From: Candidatus Eiseniibacteriota bacterium
GTDB lineage: Bacteria; Arandabacterota; Arandabacteria; JAGLYR01
Direction: 5' to 3'
DNA: 20,317 nt
Assembly: GCA_023132135.1 (NCBI GenBank)
Contig: JAGLYR010000124.1
Coordinates: 1-20,317, forward strand
How positions within the stretch are numbered: position 1 is the stretch's first letter; each line of letters starts with the position of its first letter. A model generated the notes under the pieces. That model ran no database searches and was not told where the DNA came from. It worked only from the letters and a program-made list of their open reading frames with translations. Positions 1-6,505 of the stretch are shown in pieces. A program made the translations under genes and the position numbers.

Positions 1-59
1 CTCCGGGGGCTTCAACCCCTCCAAGCACGAAGCACGGCTCTTGATGCCCTCCTCCTTTC

Positions 60-88
60 TTGACATAGCCCCTTCCGGCTGCTACGTT
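60..88 (+). promoter_or_regulatory. Candidate sigma70-type promoter for VanZ-hisS-aspS
   Basis: A perfect TTGACA -35 box at 60-65 is followed by a 17-base spacer and TACGTT at 83-88, which fits a TAnnnT -10 box. It lies about 50 bases before the first gene of the run, and the other convincing intergenic promoter in the window (3649-3678) has the same style. The upstream 59 bases hold no gene that I can recognise. Motif reading only; no start-site data. Confidence 0.55.
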
Positions 89-98
89 ACGGGCAACC

Positions 99-118
99 GG
101 GGCGTCAGCCGACGCTCC
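99..118 (+). other. 5'-UTR hairpin before the VanZ gene
   Basis: GGGGCGTC, a loop AGCC, and GACGCTCC form an 8-bp stem with one G-U pair. It lies just downstream of the predicted promoter and 20 bases before the first start codon. There is no T-tract, so it is not an intrinsic terminator. It may stabilise the mRNA 5' end or be incidental. Confidence 0.3.
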
Positions 119-137
119 GATTCATGGTTGGTGAGAA

Positions 138-539
138 ATGCGGGTTAGAACAGAGGACGTGGTTCCGGAGTCGACCCGCAACTGGGGTTGGCTGTTCCCG
201 GCCCTGTGGTGCGGGTTGATTCTTTTGGCCTCGTCGATTCCCGAGGTGACGACGCCTGCGGGAATCTTCGCGCGCGACAAGTTCATACACTTCGCCGAGT
301 ATGGAGTGCTGGGGGCGATCACGGCCGTTGCTCTGGCCGAGCTCGTGTCGTGGCGGATACATGTCCGGGTGGTTGCGGCCATCGGTGTCTGTCTCGCCTT
401 TGGGGCCCTGGACGAGGCGTACCAGATCTCCGTCTCGGGTCGATCGGCGGACTACCTGGATTTCCTGGCAGACGGTGTGGGGGCGGTGGTGGGGCAGACG
501 GTTCTTCTCTTCGGGCGGATTCGAAAGGGTGGGTCGTGA
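138..539 (+). CDS. VanZ-like membrane protein
   Basis: This 133-residue protein fits the VanZ-like family. It has four predicted membrane segments, near residues 15-34, 55-75, 78-96 and 110-126. Family marks are SSIPE after the first segment, DKFIHFAEYGVLG, and the block DEAYQ...GRSADYLDFLADGVGAVVG, which matches the conserved DE.xQ...gR..D..D...n..G region. VanZ proteins were named for low-level teicoplanin resistance, but most standalone homologues have no proven function, so resistance should not be assumed. The ATG at 138 follows GGTGAG. The stop codon overlaps the GTG start of hisS, so the two are likely co-transcribed and translationally coupled. Family call is firm; role unknown. Confidence 0.85.
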   Translation: MRVRTEDVVPESTRNWGWLFPALWCGLILLASSIPEVTTPAGIFARDKFIHFAEYGVLGAITAVALAELVSWRIHVRVVAAIGVCLAFGALDEAYQISVSGRSADYLDFLADGVGAVVGQTVLLFGRIRKGGS

Positions 540-1801
540 AGTACAGAGCGATGCGAGGCACGCGGGACATTCTTCCGGGCGAGACCCGGAAGTGGCAGTT
601 TGCCGAGGGAGTTTTCGCCGGTGTGGCGAAGCGGTACGGCTGCCGGGAGATCCGGTTTCCCATTTTCGAAGCGACCGATCTCTTTGAGCGAGGGATTGGT
701 GAGATGACAGACATCGTCAAGAAGGAGATGTACACATTTCACGACCGCAAGGGCAGGAGCCTGACACTCCGTCCGGAGGGTACGGCGTCGGTGGTGCGCG
801 CCTACCTGGAGCACAGTCTCGCCCGGCGGGCGGGCGTCGTGAAGCTCTTCTACATGGGTCCCATGTTCCGGTACGATCGTCCGGGTCAGGGTCGGTATCG
901 CCAGTTCCACCAGGTCGGGATCGAGTTCATCGGTTCTCCCGACCCGCAGGCGGACGTCGAAACCCTGGAGATTCTCGTGGGTTTCCTGAAGGGTCTGGGG
1001 CTCAGGAATCTGGAGACCCGGATCAACAGCCTGGGTTGTCCCGTCTGTCGGCCCGGTTACCAGCAGAGCCTCCGGGACGCGCTGGCCGGGATCACGTCTT
1101 CCCTTTGCGAGGATTGCATCGAACGCGTGGAGCGCAATCCCCTGAGGGTGCTGGACTGCAAGCAGGAGAAATGCCGGCTTCAGTTCGGCAAGTTGCCTGT
1201 GATGCTGGATCATCTCTGTGGGGAGTGCGACGATCACATGAAACGAGTCGAGGAGATGCTCGGCGGAATCCGGCTTCCCTATCGTGTGGATCCACTTCTG
1301 GTCAGAGGGCTGGACTACTACACACGAACGACGTACGAGGTCCACCATGCAGGATTGGGATCGCAGTCCGCTCTCGGAGGGGGCGGACGCTACGACGGAC
1401 TCATCGAGCAGATGGGAGGCCCCCCGACCCCGGCCGTGGGGTTCTCGGCAGGTTTGGAGCGGGCGCTTCTGTCTCTCGACGAGGAGGGGGCAAGTCCGGA
1501 CGTGGCGGAGAACCCCGACGTCTTCATCGCTCCTGCGGACGAGACCGGAGAGAGGGAAATCCCGGGTCTGACGCACCGGTTGAGACAACGGTTTGCCGTT
1601 GAGCGGGACTACCGGAGGAGAAACCTGAAGAGCCAGTTCAAGAGCGCCGCGGATCACGGCGCGCGCTTCGTGATCATCCTGGGAGAACAGGAGGTCGCGG
1701 AAGGCTCGGTGGCCGTCAAGGATATGGAGTCGGGAGAACAGGCAAAGGTGCCTCTGTCTGCGATCGAGGAGTGGTTGGAAGCGAACCTTGCGAGTCTCTA
1801 G
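536..1801 (+). CDS. hisS: Histidyl-tRNA synthetase
   Basis: This class II enzyme charges tRNA-His with histidine in the cytoplasm. At 421 residues it is the normal length. It begins VKYRAMRGTRDILPG, typical of the family. Visible motifs are the LRPEGTASVVRAY region, the motif 2 region FRYDRPGQGRYRQFHQVGIE, the histidine-binding LVRGLDYYT near residues 255-263, GGGGRYDGL, and motif 3 VGFSAGLERALL. A C-terminal anticodon-binding domain follows from about residue 325. The insertion domain is cysteine-rich (CPVC, CEDC, LDCKQEKC, CGEC), as in many HisRS of this subtype, and may bind metal. The open frame runs upstream to 188, but that part is an out-of-frame overlap with the VanZ gene. The GTG at 536 overlaps the VanZ stop and gives the canonical N-terminus. 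Confidence 0.96.
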   Translation: MKYRAMRGTRDILPGETRKWQFAEGVFAGVAKRYGCREIRFPIFEATDLFERGIGEMTDIVKKEMYTFHDRKGRSLTLRPEGTASVVRAYLEHSLARRAGVVKLFYMGPMFRYDRPGQGRYRQFHQVGIEFIGSPDPQADVETLEILVGFLKGLGLRNLETRINSLGCPVCRPGYQQSLRDALAGITSSLCEDCIERVERNPLRVLDCKQEKCRLQFGKLPVMLDHLCGECDDHMKRVEEMLGGIRLPYRVDPLLVRGLDYYTRTTYEVHHAGLGSQSALGGGGRYDGLIEQMGGPPTPAVGFSAGLERALLSLDEEGASPDVAENPDVFIAPADETGEREIPGLTHRLRQRFAVERDYRRRNLKSQFKSAADHGARFVIILGEQEVAEGSVAVKDMESGEQAKVPLSAIEEWLEANLASL

Positions 1802-1814
1802 CCCGCATTTCTCA

Positions 1815-1839
1815 CCAGCCTCGTTGCGAGGCTTGGAGG
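1815..1839 (+). promoter_or_regulatory. Hairpin abutting the aspS ribosome-binding site
   Basis: A perfect 7-bp stem, AGCCTCG at 1817-1823 and CGAGGCT at 1827-1833 with loop TTG, lies in the 43-base gap between hisS and aspS. The GGAGG ribosome-binding sequence starts at 1835, two bases after the stem. CC at 1815-1816 could extend the pairing to GG at 1835-1836 across a bulge, partly covering it. There is no T-tract, so termination is unlikely. A role in aspS translation or mRNA processing is inference. Confidence 0.45.
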
Positions 1840-1844
1840 ACACA

Positions 1845-3629
1845 TTGATTGACATGAGGGACTGGAAACGCACGCACACGTGCGGCGCGTTGAGAGGGAT
1901 GGATGCTGGTAGCGGCGTTGTCCTGGTAGGCTGGCTGCACCGGCTCCGGACTCACGGCGGTGTTAACTTTGCCGATCTCCGGGATCGATACGGGATGACG
2001 CAGGTTGTCCTCCGGGACGAGGCCGAGATGCATGGCCGTTCCGTTACCGGTCTCCGGGGCGAATTTGTTCTGGGTATTCGGGGCAGGGTCTCGGCCCGCC
2101 CGGACGGTATGGTCAACCCCAAGATGGCCACGGGAGAGATCGAGGTCCTTGCAGATGAAGTCGTCGTACTCAACGAGTCGGAAGTGCCTCCATTCGTCAT
2201 CGAGGATGAGACCAACGCCAACGAGGACCTGAGGCTCAAGTACCGCTACCTGGATCTTCGCAGGACGCCGATGAAAAACAACATTGTCCTGCGGCACCGG
2301 GTGGCCCAGGCCGCGCGCGAAGTGCTGAACGGGGAGGATTTCCTTGAGGTTGAGACCCCTACTCTTGTCAAACAGACCCCCGAAGGCGCCCGGGATTTCC
2401 TGGTCCCGTCGCGACTTCAGCCGGGGAAATTCTACGCCTTGCCCCAGTCGCCCCAGCTCTACAAACAGTTGCTCATGATTTCGGGGCTGGATCGCTACTA
2501 CCAGCTGGCCCGCTGTCTGAGGGATGAGGATTTGCGCGCGGATCGGCAGCCCGAGCATACCCAGATCGACATCGAAATGAGCTTTGTCACCGAAGACGAC
2601 GTTTTTGCTCTGTGCGAGAGGCTCATGTCTCATCTCTTCAGGACCGTGCTGGATCGGGACCTGGAAGTTCCCTTTCGCCGGTTGACGTATGCTGAGGCGA
2701 TGTCGAGGTATGGGTCCGACAAACCCGATCTTCGGTTCGGCCTCGAGATCGTCGAGGTCGGGGACTGTTTGCAAACCTCCGGGCTCAAGATCTTCCAGGA
2801 TGCCCTCTCCTCGGGCAATACGATCTGTGCCATCCGGGTGCCTGGCGCGGCCGGTTGGTCCCGCAAGGAAATCGAAGCATTCGGCTCGATCATGGAAGAA
2901 GCCGGAGGCAGGGGGGTTCTCTGGACGAAGGCGGAGGCCGGTGGTTTCACGGGCGGGGTGGCCAAGCACCTTGATGAGTCGTGCCGAGATAGTCTGCGGG
3001 AGAGGCTCGGGATCGGAGACACCGATCTTGTCCTGCTTGCGGCAGACAAGGGAAGCCGGGTCAATGTCCTGCTGGGGGTCCTGAGGCGGCCGCTTGCCGA
3101 GAAGTTGGGTATCATCCCCGAGGGCGTGGATGCCTTTGCCTGGGTGACGGAATTCCCGCTCTTTGAATGGTCCGAAGAGGAAGACAAATGGGAATCCACA
3201 CACCACATGTTCTGCATGCCGAGATGCGAAGACCTCGACTACCTGGATTCGGATCCGGGACGAGTTCGCGGGCAAGTATATGATCTGGTCTACAATGGAA
3301 TCGAGCTGGGTTCCGGGAGTATCCGCTGCCATCTCCGGTCGCTTCAGGAGAAAATCATGAAGCGCGTCGGTTTTCCTGCCGAGCTTGCAGAAGAGCGGTT
3401 TGGATTCCTTCTGAAAGCCTTTGAACATGGCGCGCCGCCCCATGGAGGGATTGCTCTGGGGCTGGATCGTCTCGTCATGGTCATGGCGTGCCGGGAAACC
3501 ATCCGCGATGTGATTGCATTCCCGAAAACGACGACGGGTGGTTCTCTCGTGGATGGATGCCCTTCACGCGTACCGGCGAGGGAGCTGGAGGAACTGGGAT
3601 TGACACAGAGCGAATTGAAGAAAGACTGA
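1845..3629 (+). CDS. aspS: Aspartyl-tRNA synthetase, bacterial type, probably non-discriminating
   Basis: A class II synthetase of 594 residues, the usual bacterial length (about 590). It has an N-terminal OB-fold anticodon-binding domain (GWLHRLRTHGGVNFADLRDRYG, residues about 29-50), the catalytic core with TPEGARDFLVPSR, QSPQLYKQLLM and the motif 2 area RCLRDEDLRADRQPEHTQID, a GAD-type insertion (about 290-410), and motif 3 GIALGLDRLVM followed by RDVIAFPKT. The TTG start at 1845 is chosen because GGAGG at 1835-1839 sits five bases before it; the in-frame ATG at 1854 is the alternative. The residue pair His-Gly in RTHGGV (H37-G38) matches enzymes that charge both tRNA-Asp and tRNA-Asn, where tRNA-Asp-specific enzymes such as that of E. 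coli have Leu. It follows hisS by 43 bases and is probably in the same operon. Confidence 0.96.
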   Translation: MIDMRDWKRTHTCGALRGMDAGSGVVLVGWLHRLRTHGGVNFADLRDRYGMTQVVLRDEAEMHGRSVTGLRGEFVLGIRGRVSARPDGMVNPKMATGEIEVLADEVVVLNESEVPPFVIEDETNANEDLRLKYRYLDLRRTPMKNNIVLRHRVAQAAREVLNGEDFLEVETPTLVKQTPEGARDFLVPSRLQPGKFYALPQSPQLYKQLLMISGLDRYYQLARCLRDEDLRADRQPEHTQIDIEMSFVTEDDVFALCERLMSHLFRTVLDRDLEVPFRRLTYAEAMSRYGSDKPDLRFGLEIVEVGDCLQTSGLKIFQDALSSGNTICAIRVPGAAGWSRKEIEAFGSIMEEAGGRGVLWTKAEAGGFTGGVAKHLDESCRDSLRERLGIGDTDLVLLAADKGSRVNVLLGVLRRPLAEKLGIIPEGVDAFAWVTEFPLFEWSEEEDKWESTHHMFCMPRCEDLDYLDSDPGRVRGQVYDLVYNGIELGSGSIRCHLRSLQEKIMKRVGFPAELAEERFGFLLKAFEHGAPPHGGIALGLDRLVMVMACRETIRDVIAFPKTTTGGSLVDGCPSRVPARELEELGLTQSELKKD

Positions 3630-3644
3630 TTTTAGACTGATTTT
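3623..3644 (+). repeat. Perfect tandem duplication of an 11-mer across the aspS stop
   Basis: AGACTGATTTT occurs twice head to tail (3623-3633 and 3634-3644). The aspS stop TGA at 3627-3629 lies in the first copy. The AT-rich second copy sits immediately before the TTGACA box at 3649. It looks like slippage or a small duplication, and could act as an AT-rich promoter upstream region. Confidence 0.7.
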
Positions 3645-3648
3645 CGCC

Positions 3649-3678
3649 TTGACATGGCGAGACACAGATTGGTAGCTT
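3649..3678 (+). promoter_or_regulatory. Candidate promoter for the lipoprotein-LysM genes
   Basis: TTGACA at 3649-3654, an 18-base spacer, and TAGCTT at 3673-3678 resemble the promoter before the VanZ gene. The 128-base gap between aspS and the lipoprotein gene holds no terminator hairpin that I can see, so the downstream genes may be read both from here and by read-through. Support is from motifs only. Confidence 0.45.
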
Positions 3679-3698
3679 GCGTGAGTTAGCTTGCGGAG
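3673..3698 (+). repeat. Direct repeat spanning the predicted -10 region
   Basis: TAGCTTGCG occurs at 3673-3681 and again at 3687-3695, a 14-base period, and GAG follows both copies. The first copy contains the predicted -10 box. It could be a regulator site or a duplicated -10 element; nothing else identifies it. Confidence 0.45.
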
Positions 3699-3757
3699 AA
3701 TCATACGGGTAGGGATAGGGTTGTCGGGCAGTGGATCCACGAAGGGGGTGGTACTGG

Positions 3758-4051
3758 ATGTTCAGTCCGAATAGCGCGAAAATGATCCTGATCATCACGT
3801 GTCTGGCCGTGGCGTTCCTGGTAGGATGTGGGAAGCCGCCCGAGCCGTGCACCGTGACTCCTGCGGATATCGAGGCCGCGGATGCCAAGGCAAATAGGGC
3901 CGAGAAGGAGATGGAGACCCTGCAGGCGGAGATCAAGGATCTCGAGGCGGAATACAAAGCCAAATCCAACAAGCTGAGGGACCTCGAAGCCAAGAAGGCC
4001 GATCTTGCCGAGCTCAAGGCCAAGGTGGAGGGTAGTCAACCCAAGCGCTAG
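3758..4051 (+). CDS. Small coiled-coil lipoprotein, function unknown
   Basis: A 97-residue protein with a type II signal peptide: a hydrophobic stretch MILIITCLAVAFLVGC ends in the lipobox LVGC with the lipidated Cys at 24. The mature part is short and highly charged, rich in Glu, Lys and Ala with regular heptad-like spacing (residues about 35-90), so it is probably a long coiled coil. It ends QPKR. The ATG at 3758 is preferred because GGGGGTGG precedes it and it gives a compact signal peptide; the longer in-frame reading from 3731 adds nine residues of no clear use. In size and shape it recalls Lpp-type murein lipoproteins, but I cannot claim homology. It precedes a secreted LysM protein by 77 bases, which points to an envelope or peptidoglycan role. 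Confidence 0.75.
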   Translation: MFSPNSAKMILIITCLAVAFLVGCGKPPEPCTVTPADIEAADAKANRAEKEMETLQAEIKDLEAEYKAKSNKLRDLEAKKADLAELKAKVEGSQPKR

Positions 4052-4128
4052 TGGCGCGGGTCATTCTCCAATGAGACCCGGTCGAGCGCCATGGGGATCC
4101 TGTGGGTTCGAAAGGAGTGAATGCTGCG

Positions 4129-4830
4129 ATGAGAGCCATAGGAATTGGAGCGATCCTTCTCGTTCTCTGCCTGGCCATGTCCGCCGAAACGGTTGTGGCG
4201 CAGAAGTACGGCAAGAGCTGGGATCCGATGGCCGTCCAGAGGGGCGAGTACCTTGCGGACGAAGATTTCAACAAGCTGAGTTTCGAGGAAGGTGCATCCT
4301 ACTGCCAGGCCATGCAGGAAGCCCTCGACAGCAAGAAGAAGAGGTTTCAGAACATAGGAACCGAGAAAGACCGGTACCAGACAGAGGTGAGCCGTCTGCG
4401 GAAACAGGTGGCCAACCTGGACGAGCAGATCGGCGACCTGAAGAGCGCGGTCGCGGCGATGGAACGGAAATACGGCCCCTACCGGAACAAGGCTTTCAGC
4501 CACACCGTTGTCCGGGGCGAGTACCTGTCCATGATCGCCGCCTACGACCAGATCTACGGTGATACGATGAAATGGCCGAGATTGTACCGGGCCAACCGGG
4601 ATCAGATTGAAGACCCGGATCTCATCTACCCTGATCAGGATCTCAAGGTGCCCCACGGGTATCCGCAGTACCACCTGGTAGTCCAGGATGAGTTCCTGAG
4701 CAAGATTGCCAACTACTGGGAGATCTACGACGACGGGCGGGAATGGCCCCGGATCTACGAGGCCAACAAGGATCAGATTCGCGACCCGGATCTGGTTTAC
4801 CCGGATCTGGTTCTGACCATTCCCAGGTAG
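4129..4830 (+). CDS. Secreted coiled-coil protein with two LysM domains
   Basis: A 233-residue protein. An N-terminal Sec signal peptide (MRAIGIGAILLVLCLAMSAE..., probable cleavage after VVA near residue 24) sends it out of the cytoplasm. A helical, coiled-coil-like part covers residues about 60-115. Two LysM domains follow (about 125-174 and 181-233), each with a VV-x-x-E-(Y/F)-L start, a W-P-R-(L/I)-Y-x-A-N-(R/K)-D-Q-I core and an ending DPDL(I/V)YPD. LysM domains bind N-acetylglucosamine glycans, chiefly peptidoglycan. A weaker VQRGEYL near residue 40 resembles the LysM start but lacks the rest. No catalytic domain is visible, so it is probably a wall-binding structural or scaffold protein. 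AAAGGAG lies 11 bases before this ATG; earlier in-frame GTG codons at 4102 and 4117 are less likely. It is followed by the terminator at 4938. Confidence 0.85.
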   Translation: MRAIGIGAILLVLCLAMSAETVVAQKYGKSWDPMAVQRGEYLADEDFNKLSFEEGASYCQAMQEALDSKKKRFQNIGTEKDRYQTEVSRLRKQVANLDEQIGDLKSAVAAMERKYGPYRNKAFSHTVVRGEYLSMIAAYDQIYGDTMKWPRLYRANRDQIEDPDLIYPDQDLKVPHGYPQYHLVVQDEFLSKIANYWEIYDDGREWPRIYEANKDQIRDPDLVYPDLVLTIPR

Positions 4831-4900
4831 CCGTTCAGGTTTGGTGATCGTCGAGCGGCTGGCGGGGTGACCATGGGGAGTGAATCGCCGGGCGCTGTGG

Positions 4901-4916
4901 TCGGGTGGTGACCCGA
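4901..4916 (+). other. Small hairpin upstream of the phoH terminator
   Basis: TCGGGT, loop GGTG, ACCCGA: a perfect 6-bp stem. The same TCGGGT could instead pair with ACCCGG at 4935-4940, which includes the foot of the terminator stem, so two exclusive folds are possible. Suggestive of attenuation but weak, since only about three terminator base pairs are affected. Confidence 0.3.
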
Positions 4917-4937
4917 GAGGTTTGATCGTTTTCTACC

Positions 4938-4986
4938 CGGAGCTCTTGGCTTCTGGAATTGCCCAGAACCAGGAGCTCTGTTTTTT
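4938..4986 (+). terminator. Rho-independent terminator, inside the phoH leader
   Basis: The 5' arm 4938-4956 and 3' arm 4963-4980 pair over 18 base pairs with one bulged C at 4950 and two G-U pairs, around a 6-base loop AATTGC. Six T residues follow at 4981-4986. This is a classic intrinsic terminator, placed about 110 bases after the LysM gene stop and only 12 bases before the phoH start. Confidence 0.88.
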
Positions 4987-4998
4987 CGGGGGCGGCTG

Positions 4999-5964
4999 AT
5001 GGCAAAAGAGCTCGTCCGGGAATGGATCAGTCTTGGAGAGATGGAACCGCTGGCGTTGCTTGGGGCGGGCGACAGGAATCTCAAGGTCTTGCGGGAGGAT
5101 CTCGGGGTCAAGATTGTAGCCCGTGGAGACCGCATTCTGTTGGAGGGACCCGCTGGGGAGATGAAGAAAGCCAAACGTCTCCTGACGGGCCTGGTGGCCG
5201 AGGTGCGCGCCGGGCGGATCCTGACACCTGGAGATGTCCGGAGCGCGATCCGTGCCGTTCAGGAAGGAAAGGCGGTTCGAGACGTTGCCGATGGGTCCAT
5301 GGATCTTGAGTGCCCGAGAAAGATAGTTCGTGCCAAGACCACCGGCCAGCGGAACTACATCCGCTGCATGATGGACCACGACGTGGTCTTCTCCATCGGG
5401 CCTGCCGGAACCGGGAAAACGTACCTGGCCATGGCGGCGGCCGTCTCGGCCCTGAAGCACCACCTCGTGGACCGAATCCTCCTGGTGCGGCCCGCGGTGG
5501 AGGCAGGAGAATCCCTGGGTTTCCTGCCGGGTGATTTGCTGGAGAAGATCGATCCGTACCTGCGGCCCCTGTACGATGCCCTGTACGGGATGATGGCGGC
5601 CAACCAGATCCGGCGCTCTCTGGACATGGGCGTGATCGAGGTGGCCCCCCTGGCATACATGCGGGGTCGCACCATAGACAATGCGTTTGTCTTGCTGGAT
5701 GAAGCGCAGAACACGACCTTGGGCCAGCTCAAGATGTTCCTGACACGGCTGGGGTTCAATTCGAGGGCCGTGATCACGGGAGACGTGACTCAGATTGATC
5801 TGGTACCCAAGGGCAGCTCGGGCCTGATACTGATCCAGCCCATCCTGTCCGAGATTGCAGACATTGCCTGGGTGCACATGACGGAGAAGGATGTAGTCCG
5901 GCATCCCATGGTGCAGAAAATCATCAAGGCTTTCGAGAAGTACTCGGATGAGTCGGAAGACTGA
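4999..5964 (+). CDS. phoH: PhoH-like ATPase (YbeZ family)
   Basis: A 321-residue cytoplasmic P-loop NTPase, the normal length for bacterial PhoH-like proteins. The N-terminus (residues about 15-60) is the KH-like RNA-binding part. The ATPase core carries Walker A GPAGTGKT (134-141), a conserved VRPAVEAGESLGFLPGD block, and Walker B VLLDEAQN with D234-E235. Family members act with YbeY in ribosomal RNA maturation and ribosome quality control, and the next gene here is ybeY. The ATG at 4999 follows GGGGGCGG. An intrinsic terminator ends only 12 bases upstream and there is no obvious promoter after it, so its transcripts must start before the hairpin and pass through it. Confidence 0.94.
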   Translation: MAKELVREWISLGEMEPLALLGAGDRNLKVLREDLGVKIVARGDRILLEGPAGEMKKAKRLLTGLVAEVRAGRILTPGDVRSAIRAVQEGKAVRDVADGSMDLECPRKIVRAKTTGQRNYIRCMMDHDVVFSIGPAGTGKTYLAMAAAVSALKHHLVDRILLVRPAVEAGESLGFLPGDLLEKIDPYLRPLYDALYGMMAANQIRRSLDMGVIEVAPLAYMRGRTIDNAFVLLDEAQNTTLGQLKMFLTRLGFNSRAVITGDVTQIDLVPKGSSGLILIQPILSEIADIAWVHMTEKDVVRHPMVQKIIKAFEKYSDESED

Positions 5965-6043
5965 GCAGGAGCCGAGAAGCCGAGAAACAGAGAACAGATG
6001 CCGGAGAAGGGCATTAGAAGCAGTCCTTGGTTTGGAGAACACG

Positions 6044-6505
6044 GTGGAAGTACTCGTCAAATCGTCAGTGAAGCGCCCGGGCATGACTCTGGTCAATGTG
6101 CGTCGACTGGCCGAGCAGGTTCTCCGGGCGGAAGGCCGCACGGATGTCGAGGTGGGAATTTTGCTGGTGGGGCGGCGCGCGATGACGACGCTCAACGAGC
6201 GCTACACCCGGCGACGGGGTGTCACAGACGTTCTCTCTTTCGAGATGGCGGGGCGGGAGTTCTCGGGATCCGTGCTGGGAGACGTTTACGTCTGTGCTGA
6301 CGAGGCGCGTGCCCAGGCGAAGTCCGCCGGGGAACCGATCGGGGACTCTGTCGCGAGACTGGTGATCCACGGGCTGCTTCATATGGTCGGGTACGATCAC
6401 ACGAAAAGCCACAGGGCAGCTCGGGCAATGGAAGAGCGGCAGGAAGTCCACGGCAGGGCGTGGCGCAAGAGCCGGAAGGCGCGTGCACGGGCGGTCAGAC
6501 CATGA
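6044..6505 (+). CDS. ybeY: Endoribonuclease YbeY (rRNA maturation factor)
   Basis: YbeY is a zinc-dependent endoribonuclease acting in 16S rRNA 3'-end processing and ribosome quality control. The metal-binding signature IHGLLHMVGYDH is intact, with histidines at 109, 113 and 119. Upstream are the family features RRGVTDVLSFEM and GDVYVC. The GTG at 6044 is chosen because TTTGGAG stands six bases before it and it yields 153 residues, the usual size; an ATG at 5948 would overlap phoH and add 32 Arg/Glu-rich residues unlike the family. The C-terminus is basic (KSRKARARAVRP). The gene lies 79 bases after phoH and overlaps mgtE by the ATGA at 6502. Confidence 0.93.
   Translation: MEVLVKSSVKRPGMTLVNVRRLAEQVLRAEGRTDVEVGILLVGRRAMTTLNERYTRRRGVTDVLSFEMAGREFSGSVLGDVYVCADEARAQAKSAGEPIGDSVARLVIHGLLHMVGYDHTKSHRAARAMEERQEVHGRAWRKSRKARARAVRP

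Noticed and set aside
188-535. Upstream extension of the hisS reading frame
   Set aside because: It overlaps the VanZ gene in another frame, its translation is not HisRS-like, and the canonical HisRS N-terminus begins at the GTG at 536.
452-1879. Long antisense open frame opposite hisS (475 codons)
   Set aside because: It is a high-GC shadow of hisS. The encoded protein has no recognisable motif, and the + strand frame holds every HisRS motif.
1812-3443. Long antisense open frame opposite aspS (543 codons)
   Set aside because: Shadow of aspS for the same reasons; composition is that of a reverse-complement reading and no domain is visible.
3600-3628. Second TTGACA at the end of aspS as a promoter
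   Set aside because: The base run 17-18 positions downstream (AGACTG) does not resemble a -10 box, whereas the TTGACA at 3649 has one.
5948-6043. Longer ybeY from the ATG at 5948
   Set aside because: It would add 32 Arg/Glu-rich residues, overlap phoH and exceed the family length. The GTG at 6044 has a well-spaced TTTGGAG.
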